Shown: positions 1-10,600 of the stretch, piece by piece | Layout: each line of letters begins with the position of its first letter | How positions within the stretch are numbered: the stretch's first letter is position 1 | Origin: Amphibalanus amphitrite | Lineage: Eukaryota; Arthropoda; Thecostraca; Balanomorpha; Balanidae | Assembly: GCF_019059575.1 (NCBI RefSeq) | Contig: NW_024881520.1 | Location: 868,001-932,000 of the forward strand | Direction: 5' to 3' | DNA length: 64,000 bases | Notes under the pieces: model-generated | What the model was told of the DNA's origin: nothing | The model's input: the letters and a program-made list of their open reading frames with translations, nothing else | The model's database searches: none | Translations under genes and position numbers: made by a program

Positions 1-968
1 AAGGACCCTACGTAGGGACATAATAAACATGGTGTTGCGGACCTCAGAGGGACACGTGAGCTGTGACCCCTCAGATGCCGGCTTGGGGTTAGCAAGGTCT
101 GTCGCCTCCAAAGTTTGACTGAACTATCAGAGGCCAGTTAAGGTTCTCAGAAATGTTCGAACTTCGAAGGCTCGAAGATCCCTGCATGGGCCCTCAGAGA
201 ACATGGACACCAGTGGAACTTTCAGAGGCCGGTTTGGGCCCTCTGAAAGCTTCTTTAGGGCTCAGTGGAGCTCCTTAGGAGCCTTTGTTTAAAGCAAGCT
301 CATGAGCCCTGCGACACTTGTACGGTACTTGAGCCTGTCGCAGACATTTGACGAGAGTTGAGAAATGCCCCTAAGATTTCGTTTCACGCTTTGAACGAAA
401 ATTGTGTCAGCACTCCAAAGCTTATGAAAATAAACTGTAAAATGTAATAAAGAACGAACTAGGAACATGGAATGGATCGCAGCATTGACATTTCCGAGTC
501 TGGACTCGGAGTCTTGAAGATTTTGGCGACTGCGAGTCAGACTCTGGTTTGAACTGCACGCTCCAACCGAGTCTGACCTCACAGGCATTCTCAGAAAGGT
601 ACCCCCATTTTTTCCCGACTCCAAAATCTCATCGGATCTGTATCTATCTCAGGGGGTGCCCGGTCCGAGGTTTGGGGGGGCAAGCTGCCCCGCTTGCCCC
701 CCCCCCCCGTGGCGACGCTAATGTACAATATACATGCATCACATCACAGTCATGAGTTCGTCATAGAATCTGCACGTGGGATAAGGGGTTCTTCAGATAG
801 TGGCATGTCTTTGCATGATAACTGACTGTGGTCTACATATTGTTCAAGGTTCTTTTGTCTTGGAAGCATGTGAAGGTTGGGAAGTGATTGCACGTATATA
901 TATTTGGGTATTCAAAGCAATATTTTAGCGTTAAAGTATTTTGAGATATATGACCACACTTCAGTCAT
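1..968. other. Non-coding sequence with degenerate short repeats
   Basis: I see no convincing exon here. The first 300 bases carry loosely repeated motifs of the kind CCCTCAGAG and GGCCCTCAGA, resembling the minisatellite at 11.1-12.3 kb. A G-run and a long C-run around 672-710 look like a decayed copy of the G/C hairpin ends described below. Upstream exons of the receptor gene that starts to be visible at 6194 could be hidden here, but none is recognisable. Confidence 0.4.
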
Positions 969-972
969 TTAA

Positions 973-2156
973 CCCGCGCCCCACTGGGGGGGCTATTTAT
1001 AGCCCCCCCCTCCCGTTTTTCTGCATTAACTTCCAAACCGCTTGACGTATCAACGCCAAACTTTCAGTACCTTCGGCTGCATCAATTTGACACCTTGTGT
1101 CAAAATTTGAACTTCGTACCTACCATAGGTCGGCCGGAAATGACGTCAGAGTGACGTCATGTTCGGCCGATTTCGACGCAAAACATTGAACCACGGCAAT
1201 CGCTCCCAAGAGCTCAGTTTTTAAGCTAGATCCAATTTCTTTGCATGAGAGGACTACTCAGAATAGACTGCGCTATCAAACTGCTATCTTGGATTTTCGA
1301 AATTTTGAAAATTTCGAAAATTTTAAATAATAAAATTCAAAATTTATATTTTTACAATTTTTTTTCAAAAAGTTTTTGACTTTTCGAAAAAACCGGAATA
1401 TATGTGATAGAACGCATTATTATGACTACCTCTAGCAAGTTTTAGCTAAATATCTTCAAAAATGGCCAAGTTATACGCATTATTGCAAAAAATTAACAAT
1501 TATTAAGTTTTCAAATCAATTTTTCAGCACGAATTTGACATCGTACGCCAATATAAATAGCACCATCGTGTTCCTGAGCTCAAACTGCATCGAATAGACA
1601 CCTTTTTTGTTGAAAAATTTTAACTTCAAAATTTGACCTTTTTTGACCTGAAAGTGACCTGACCTAAGCTAAATTTGACTCAAAATGACCTCGCATGACA
1701 CAGACGACATCAAATTCGAAATGTTTGGCCTAAATGGACCATAAAACATGTGTCACGTGACCGACGGATGATATAATATTTTCGTGACCTGTGATGACCT
1801 GACCTTGACCTGAAAAACAAAGTACAAGTTTGGTACCCTCAGAGTATCTAGAGCATCTGTTCACGAGTGTGTGAACCAAAAATGAGCCTGATCTGACTTG
1901 TAAGACGGCGGCCAGAGCCCAAAACGTGAAGAAGCCAAAATGCTAATAATTTTAGCTTTGACCTGACCTGTGACGTCATCAGTGACCTCGAGGTCAATAA
2001 AATTAGGTTTCGCTCGACAGTTTTTCCGGGGCTATCAGACGGTGTTTGAATTTTAACGATCGGCCCAGTTGTTTCGGAGTTAGGAGGGGGGGGGCTATGA
2101 ATAGCCCCCCCCCCCCAGTAGGGCGTGTTATACGCAGACCCCAGTGGGGCGCGGGT
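973..2156. mobile_element. TTAA-flanked G/C-hairpin element, copy A
   Basis: The left end is TTAA followed by CCCGCGCCCCACTGGGG. The right end is the reverse complement, CCCCAGTGGGGCGCGGG, followed by TAA, so one T of the TTAA is lost. Just inside both ends is a G-run, a short loop (TATTTATA or TATGAATA) and a C-run, able to fold as a hairpin. The interior is rich in TGACCT, AGGTCA and TGACGTCA and holds no transposase. TTAA flanks and a CC-beginning terminal repeat suggest a piggyBac-like or Kolobok-like non-autonomous element; this assignment is inferred. Confidence 0.75.
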
Positions 2157-2189
2157 AACGATGTTTTCAGACCACGCCACCCACCGTTT

Positions 2190-3073
2190 GCTGGGGGGGG
2201 GGGGCGTTAAACGCCCCCAGCCGATAACTCGAGAACCAATAGGCGCAGCGAAACGCACGAGGCGGCAAACGAAAGAGCGCGACGAGACGCTTCAGATGAG
2301 TACTTTAAAGTTGAATTTTGAGGTCACAGGTCGGGTCAAGGTCAGGTCAAACACCTGAAATCGGGCTTTCAGTAGCATGGACTTCAGGACTTCGCAATGG
2401 GCGCCTCTCGCCATAAACTCTGTGAAAACGGTGCACAATCCATCTTATAAGGCCTACAAGAGTTTCAGCTCCATGTAGGGGTCAGTCAAGCATAGGTCAG
2501 GGTCAAGGTCAGGTCAACCGGGTAGGCACATTTCCCCGAAAATCAAAACTGATATTCGCAGCCTGTGACACATGTTTTATAGGTAATTTGGGGCGTAGAA
2601 CACGATGGTGACATTCGTTTTATCATATGTGTACGTGTTTGGCTCAAAAAGTTCAATTTAAGAAATTCATGTATCATGGTCGTGAAGTAGTCACGAAAAA
2701 TTGCCAAGATTCAGTTCAAGATTATGGAAAATGATGAACGATAATCAATAATCGAAGATAGCCATTTGATTCATCATGCTATTGGCAGTCTAATGGCGTT
2801 TACGGTATGTCTGTATGTCTATTTTGTGATTTTATATGATTTTTTGAACATATGCCGTTTTTGGTCGAAAACTCAGAAATCATGACGTCACTAAAACCTC
2901 GATATCTCAAAAATTTTCCGACCGATTTTTTTTTAAACTTTGTCACAATAAAGTTCAATCAATTCCCTACAGGTACCCAAAATTTGGCGCGCCTGCGGCG
3001 CGCCGTTTTTATGCTATGGCCCGGTGAAAAAAGTGGGGGCGTTTAACACCCCCCCCCCCCAGCAACTCGCGGG
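2190..3073. mobile_element. TTAA-type G/C-hairpin element, copy B (left end damaged)
   Basis: The right end shows the family signature in order: a GGCGCGCC-type palindrome near 2985-3005, a G-run, GTTTAACA loop and C-run, then AGCAACTCGCGGGTTAA. The left side has the G-run/C-run hairpin (2190-2220) and a partial match (GTTTGCTGGGGG), but the TTAA end expected there is not present. It abuts copy A, so one probably inserted into or truncated the other. Confidence 0.6.
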
Positions 3074-3088
3074 TTAACAAAGACAACT

Positions 3089-4967
3089 GGGGCATTCCAC
3101 GATAGATCGACCAAAGCCGTACACCCTCATATTTTATTTTTTGCTTAAAATTGGTCTAATGGGTTGTGATGGGCGGGGAAGCCAGCTGTGCCAAGGATTT
3201 TTTTCTTCGAACAACGGTTTCCGAGATATAGCCTCAGGCAATTCCTGGAGGTCACGCTGCAGCCCTATGTTTGGCGGCTTATAACTCAGAAACTATTGGT
3301 TTTCTATGGTAAAAACTTTATATGGTTCAACTCGCAATTAACCAACAAACGTTTTGGCTATCTCGGATTTTCGATTTTTGAAAATTTTGATCACGTGACA
3401 TCTTGACCTTTTTTTCGAAGAGTGACCTTGATATTTTCCCAACTGAAAGTCGCAATTATGTCTGATGACGATTAAAGCCTTATCAATTGTCATTCTTATG
3501 CGAAAATAAAAAAAGTGGCTATCGCCCTGCGTTGACCTCAGGTCAGGTCATTTTTATGACCTGTCCATTATAACGAGAGGGAGCGACAGCGAGATCTCGA
3601 GAATAAAGCAAGATAGCGACAAGCAGTAAACGGTACAGGATTCACACGGATAAGGTCTACAATTTTTACTGAGGTCATTTTCAGGTCAGGTCAAAGATGA
3701 CGTCACAGGGGTAAAAAGGAAGTCAAAATAGTTTTAGCTGTACCTTTTGATCTAATAAAGAAAGAGACGTGGAACAGGCACCATTGTGTTTGCTTTCGCC
3801 TAGCGCCAGTTCGTTTTGAATTTCAATACCGATGACCTAAGGTCAGGTCATTTTCTTGACCACCCCATTATAAGTCAATTGGGGAAAAGTCAGCTCCCTT
3901 GTTTTTACACTAAAACGCGTCGGAATTGCCTAATATACCATGAGTGACTTCATATACGACTAACTTTGACTACCTTGAGACCTTTTTTGCTCTTGGTCAA
4001 CTGTGACGTTGCTCTTGGGTCATGTGACGTCATTAAAGGTCACCAAATGTTTTTTCCTAATAACTCCTTACAGGTTTGAGATACAGCCGCGCGGATAGGC
4101 TCATTGTGTTCAGCTCGTCAAGGCCCATCGAATGATATATATGATGACCTCAAGGTCACGTGACCTAAGGTCAACTTTTGACCTTGACCTTTCGAGGTCA
4201 ACATACACATGTTTCGATGCGGATCGACGAGAGGATCACGATGGTGCTATTAGTTTGTTCCTAGCTGGGATACTTTGAAAGTTATTCGAGAAAAACTTCA
4301 TATATATGTAGTGCCGCCATTTAGACTTTCTTTTTACCCCTGTGACGTCATCTTTGACCTGACCTGAAAATGACCTAAGTAAAAATTGTAGACCTTATCC
4401 ATGTGTACCTTGTGCCGTTTACCACTTGTCGCTATCTTGCTTTGTTCTCGAGATCTTGCTGTCGCTCCCGCTCGTAATAATGGGAAGGTCATAAAAATGA
4501 CCTGACCTGAGGTCAACGCAGGCCGAAAGCCACTTTTTTATTATCGCATATGAATGACAATTGATAAGGCTTAAATCGTCATCAGACAAAATTGCGACTT
4601 TCAGTTGGGAAAATATCAAGGTCACTCTTCGAAAAAAAGGTCAAGATGTCACGTCATCAAAATTTTCAAAAATCGAAAATCCGAGATAGCCAAAACGTTC
4701 GTTGGTTGATTGCAAGTTGAACCATATAAAGTTTTTACCATAGAAAACCAATAGTTTCTGAGTTATAAGCCGCCAAACATAGGGTTGTAGCGTGACCTCC
4801 AGGAACTGCCCGAGGCTATATCTCGGAAACCGTTGTTCGAAGAAAAAAATCCTTGCCACAGCTGGGTTCCCCGCCCATCACAACCCATTAGACCAATTTT
4901 AAGCAAAGAATAAAATATGAGGGTGTAAATTTTATTTATTTTTGGTCGATCTATCGTGGAATGCCCC
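3089..4967. mobile_element. Long foldback element with ~630-bp inverted arms
   Basis: The sequence from 3089 to about 3725 is repeated in inverted orientation from about 4322 to 4967, with scattered mismatches. Outer ends are GGGGCATTCCACG and CGTGGAATGCCCC, flanked on both sides by AACT, a possible 4-bp target duplication. The roughly 600-bp loop contains further TGACCT/AGGTCA motifs, including AGGTCACGTGACCT near 4152. No transposase is visible; it is a non-autonomous foldback or MITE-like element. Confidence 0.75.
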
Positions 4968-5172
4968 AACTAATCATGTAAGGTATGACTTAGGTATAAT
5001 AATAATAAAGTTTCAGATAGGTATATCTTATTTGCGTCAAAGAGAAAACGAACGCTCTATTAGGCTGTTATGTTTACTTTGAATCCCACCCTGAGTTTTT
5101 ATATGTGCTGAGTATGGTCCAGCTAATTTTTCCAAGGCATACCATTAACTCCCGATTCATTGGGTCGGAAAT

Positions 5173-5450
5173 AGCCGTTTTCACGACGGGCCATCCGGCG
5201 AGTTCACCTAATTTCACCAAATCTGCACCTAATCTCTTTTACAGCAAATATCTTTATTTTATGAATTTCTTTCAGTGTTTTAATCGATGATAATTGATAA
5301 ATAATATGACAACGCAGGCATATAAGCAATTAGTGCAACCCTAGCTGATAGCTACTAAGCGACACACTGAACCTAATTTGACTAAATCTGCATCTAATCT
5401 CCACCAGATGTGCACCAAATGTGTACCAGATGACCGTCGTGAAAACGGCT
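5173..5450. mobile_element. Short MITE with AGCCGTTTTCACGACGG ends
   Basis: The left end AGCCGTTTTCACGACGG is matched by the inverted right end CCGTCGTGAAAACGGCT 278 bp away. The interior repeats the phrase CACCTAATTT/CACCAAAT several times and has no coding content. No clear target duplication was identified. Confidence 0.6.
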
Positions 5451-5522
5451 TTTATGCACCTATTTCTGTGTTTTACTTCCCAGAATATCTGAAGACAGTT
5501 TCACAATCATCCCGACCGTTAA

Positions 5523-6022
5523 AGGGACTATCCCACCTTCTAAAATGTTGTTAAAACCAGTTAAATTGTGCCCGACTTTATAGATTGGATGACCAGGAAC
5601 ACGGTTCTGGCATTTATTTTTCATTAAACATCTTAGGCTTCCCATATTCCAAACACAAACTTTCAAATATGTGACGTCACAGCCCAAAATTACCTCCTTC
5701 CCCAGGCCACATTACTGTCATAAAGCTGATTCTTTTTACTCTGTAGGCACCACAACAAAGTTCAGACCAAGTTTTAAGCGATTTTTCAAAGAACAAACCC
5801 ATTTAAATCAGAATGACTAAACGAGGTGACGTCACACTAACGGTCGCTAATGTTGAAGATAGGGCCTTGCACAAGGCCCATTTTCAAATGAAGGGAACGA
5901 ATTTCTTCAACACCAAGAGGCCGCGGGGGCTGCAACCTAGTTAGATAGTGGTTTCTGAACAAACCTCGCCGCAAACTTGGCTATCTCAACTCAAACCCCA
6001 TGTTAAAGGTGGGATAGTCCCT
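5523..6022. mobile_element. 500-bp TTAA-flanked MITE (AGGGACTATCCCACCTT ends)
   Basis: TTAA at 5519-5522 is followed by AGGGACTATCCCACCTT. The inverted copy AAGGTGGGATAGTCCCT ends at 6022 and is followed by TTAA at 6023-6026. TTAA duplication plus AGGG-beginning ends fits Kolobok or piggyBac type MITEs. It differs in end sequence from the G/C-hairpin family. It lies only about 170 bp upstream of the first visible receptor exon. Confidence 0.75.
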
Positions 6023-6193
6023 TTAAATACCTACCGGTCAGCTACCTTACTCCCGCGTTGTTGGCGTATGGCTATACATAATTTGATGTACGATGCACAT
6101 TGCGCATTCACATGCTATGAAGTGGTTAAGTGACGGGTGAAATACCTACTGTCACGGTGACTATAAATACCTATTGTTTCATCTCTGTTTTAG

Positions 6194-7608
6194 ACCTGCG
6201 GAGGTACACGATCGAACTCACAGTCACTGATACGGACATCGAGCTCAACAGCTCAAACGTGAGTATTAAAAACGTCAAAAAGGCAAAACAAAAATATGAG
6301 TTTTTTTTGGGGGGGGGCGCTTTACAACGATAATTCAATGCTAATTATAAATCACATTGTAATGCTAATTGCATGATGCCGTATTAGATAAATGTTAGTA
6401 TCTTTTTTCCTGGATGATCTCAAGCGTGATCGATTTGTCTTCCTTGTTCTTGACAGTTCTCAGGGCATGGATTTAAGATAACTATTTGCGTTTTGCAGCT
6501 ATGCCGGCTTCCTCATATTAAGCTTACCTTGGTACCTTTTTAAACTGCACCCTGTTGCGAGTCGTTTTAGCTGCCTTTATTTCTTGGTTTTGACTATTTT
6601 GCAGATCGAGACGAGGCTAGGATTTAACCACTCGATATACAGCCAGGCAGGACCACTTCGTGTAGCTGAATTTGATAACAGGTGAGCTGTCTGACCGTGT
6701 TGTTCCTCTGTGCATCTGGTATCGTCTGTTTCAGCGTGTTCATTGCTGAGTTTTTGTCTGCCCGCAATTATCGCTGATAAGCTCCATTGGCCTCGTGTTT
6801 ACTTCCCGCAGCTGTCTTTATCGAACTACTCCTGGGGGTCTGCTGATCGCTCCCTTTGGCTGTTTCTCCCAGATCTCTGATTGATTTAGTACCAATAGAC
6901 CGCTGACCCTATTGCCCGCTTCCCTTCCTTGCCTGTGCAAATGACTGGGCCGATACCACACTTTCTGACCAGTATGTACCTTTCCCCTGGCGCAGTTCGC
7001 AGGATGCCAGCGCTCCGCGGCGGCTGCTGCTGCTGTTCACGGCTCTCGGCTCGGACGAAACAGCGCTGTACCGCTGGTTTTCCGACGGAGTCAGTCAGGC
7101 CAGGATCGGCGCCGTCGGCGTCAGACCGCTGCAGTTCGCCTTCTCCTCGGAGCCCGAACTGGCCATCACGGTGAGTGTCACTGGTCACTGCGAGGCCATC
7201 ATTGTCTCAAGGACGCGCTATAATGTATTGGAACAGTTGATGAATAATTGGCCATTTACTTTTACTTTGAAGGACAATTCACGGTTTTTACGCTTTTTTC
7301 ATGCGTTTGTTTTCCTATCCCGTCGTCAGTCACTTTGCATGGGCTTTAGTATAATCTTATACGATTGAAGCGGGTGAGTTTCGCTTGAGTGACTATTGTT
7401 TGAATCGTCTTTCGACTCTGTCGGTAGTCACACCTCTAATTTACCTTTCCTACCACTTGCAGAGTCTATCTCTGGACGACCACGGCCGGCCTCAGACGGT
7501 CGGCTCGCGCGCCCAACTCACCTGCACAGTACGCGGCTCAGAAGGTGCAGAGGTGCAATGGTTCAAGGACGGCGCCCGGATCAACGTCACTAGAGCCTCC
7601 CTTCTCAG
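6194..7608 (+). CDS. Receptor exons 1-4 of the visible part (N-terminal region and start of first Ig)
   Basis: Four short exons with good acceptors (TTTTAG, TTTGCAG, GGCGCAG, TTGCAG) and GTGAG or GTGGG donors. Exons 1-3 encode about 105 residues I cannot assign to a domain, including an N-glycosylation-type NSSN and the phrase ALYRWFSDG. Exon 4 (7463-7608) starts an Ig domain with the first Ig cysteine in LTCTV and the tryptophan in VQWFKDG, both hallmarks of the fold. The Ig is completed by exon 5, 28.6 kb downstream. Confidence 0.75.
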
Positions 7609-10600
7609 GTGGGTGGGGTTTGGATTGGGGCGATCTTTTCATAACTCGTTTTTTTGGAAGCTTTTTGAGCTGCTTTGCTATTATTTTCCTTATCAATTTT
7701 TGCTCCCAAGAATTCATGTATTTTGCAGAGCGAAGTTTCTCTTACTCGTGAAGCTACATGCCCTTGAATCTATTTATGGACTGCAGGGAAAGGTATGGCT
7801 TGCAGCTCGGATAGAATTCATTTCTGAGGAGCTAACATTTCCCCTGTGAAAACAATGGAAGCTGGGTGAATGAACCTGTATCTAATTTGTTCGGGTTTTG
7901 TTAGATGTCCCCTGAAAATGGCCTAGCAACGATCATTTGATACATCATGGATCTTTTCAGTAGTCCTGTCAGATTGCTCACAAGTACCAAACACGAGTAG
8001 GTATGTGGCCCAGCAGGGCTGGATTGCCCTCCCCCCCCCCGCCTGCCCCCTTTCTTCTTTGAAGGCCACAACCAGCAGCATCTTGAAACGATATACAATC
8101 ATTGTTTAAACGAACGACGTAAACGACTTTATTTATTTAAACGCTACCATTTTCCGACGAAGAATAATAAACGACTAACGGCAAACTAATTTCTATCAAA
8201 CAAAAGCAACTGCAAACCAGCCTCATGAGTCGTCCAGTTCTCAAAGCAATGGAATTGAAGCTCCCCCGTCCATTTCACGGTGGATTGGCTATCGACCCAG
8301 TGACCACTGGGCCCTCACAGACAATCGCTCACGTTCAGTAGCGACACCGGTCACGGGGGGCAGACGGCCGAACGCGTGATGGGGACGGTCGTCGACATGA
8401 CATGTTAATTGAACTTAGGCAAAATAAGCTTGTTTAAACGATGCGAGCCTCTTTAGATAATTAACGATTTTTCTACGATTTTTGCGCGTCAAATGTGGTG
8501 CTATAGCTTATAGCACCACATAGCTTATAGCTTATACATATAGCTTTGGATGCAAATAAAAATTACATGCCGCAAGTTGATACACACGGGTATGACTCTG
8601 CGAAAACCTGTGAGTTATAATGCTCAATATAGGCAAAGGGTTGATTCTTGCATTATTACGCAACACCACAATCAGCCCATTTGAATATTTAATATCTTTC
8701 TCTTTCAACTTCTTTTGAATGCCTTCAAGTTGAAACGTGTTGATGCTAACTATATGCCTTTTTTTGTAAAATTGCTTACAATTTTTCCAGATGAGTTGGC
8801 CTCAATGGTAATATTTGATGTCCGTTTTTATTTCATACGATACGATAGAAAACGGCGTCCCATCCGCCCTGCCGGCGCCGGATGGGACGCCGACGTCGGC
8901 CGCTGCCGATCCGTCTGTGGTCCGCCGATGATTGGACTCGTGCTGGACTCGTGCCATAACTACCTCCGATGTGACTCGCGGCAAGCTGCCGACGTCCATC
9001 TCAGTCGCCAGAATGCTGCCATCTGGGCCCTCGTTGCTGTCGGCGAGAGTCGCACTGCGAGTGGCCTAACCTCGACCTCCACTGACCTCGGTCCCTGCCG
9101 ACACCGGTGGGACGCCACGTCGGCCGCTGCAGATCCGGCTCTGATCCACCGCCGATCAGACTCGTGCCATACCTACCTCCGACTTGATTCTCAGCAAGCC
9201 ACCAGCGTCCGTCTCAGTCGCCCGTCACAGTCACCAGGATGCTGCAATCTGGGCTCTCGTTGCTTACGGCGCGAGTCGCTCTGCGAGTGGCCTAACCTCG
9301 ACCTCCGCTGACCTCGGACCCTGCCGACGCCGGTGGGATGCCACGTCGGCCGCTGCAGATGATGACCCTGAATCTGAATTGACGCTCTGAAATGACTCTG
9401 AATTGACGCTCCACTGGTCGTGGATGCTGCCGGCCCCGCCTCAAGCGCCGGTGATGCTGCCGCCTGAATGCCGGACTGGGCGCCTTGCCTCGATGTGCGC
9501 GAAACAAGCCCAAGCCCCCGCCCCTATGACCCATCCGGGCCAACCCGGGACTGGCCCCTCCTGTGAGGGGCCGGTCGGCCGGCCGGGCGTGCGGAGCGCC
9601 TACCTAGACGGGTCGACGCTTCGCTCGCCCGGTCGGTGGTTAGGGGGCACCGTCCGGGGTTGCTTGCCGGGCGGTGCGGGCGGGGGCTGGCGGCCCGCCT
9701 GGAGCGCCGGGGAGGTAGCCATCAGATCTCCCCGGCTGGGGAAGCATCCCCCAGCTCTCCCCAGGGCCGTGGACGGCACCGTCCCGGCCTGGCCAGGTGG
9801 GCCGCCGATGGTGAGCAGTGGGGACAGTCGTTTGGGCGATCACACTGCCCCGGTGGTGGCGTGAGGGGGATGTGTGATTTCTCCTCAGCTGCATTCACTG
9901 TATGCACTGTGTGAATCTAATGGCAATGGCGCTGCTCTTACCTACAACCTACTTAACTACTAACACTGACTGACCACTCTAACAATACTAGCATGTACAT
10001 ATCCTAAATCCAACCTCCTTCCACGAGCAGCGCCATCTATCTATTAGAACTGCCATGTACGCCATCTGTTTTCTGTTCCATGGGCTGCTCTCACTCGCTT
10101 TCTTTGTACCTGTTCAAAATATACCACCGGTGGGAACCGGAATGAATGAATGAATGAATGAATGAATGAATGAAAAAAACACTAAAGGGATTTTATATAC
10201 TTAACATAAGAATGGCGCTGTCCTCAGTAACGATTTTAGTACGAGCCATAAGAGCCTCAGCTGGAGGGATCCATGTGATCGCAAGGCACCTCGCAGTTGC
10301 GATCAAACGTAAGTTGAATCGGAACAGATATTGGAGGGATCCATCACATCGTAGGCTAAGTAGATACGCAAGTTGTATCGCAAATGGTGAAGATACGAAC
10401 TAACTTTACGAATCTTCTCGGTCGATCGGAAGGCCGATCGTAGCGAAGCTTTACCTCTTTCTCAAGAGAAAAATATAAGAAATTTTCAAAATTTTCACAA
10501 AACCGAAATATATGTTAAACAAATATGGTTGATGAACACGTGTGCAAAATTTGAAGTCGATTTCTTCAAAAATGGCTGCGCTAGAGCGTTTTAAATTTAC

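Noticed and set aside
9403-9914. Overlapping frames of 90-153 codons on both strands
   Set aside because: High GC explains the lack of stops; no domain, splice site or conserved pattern.
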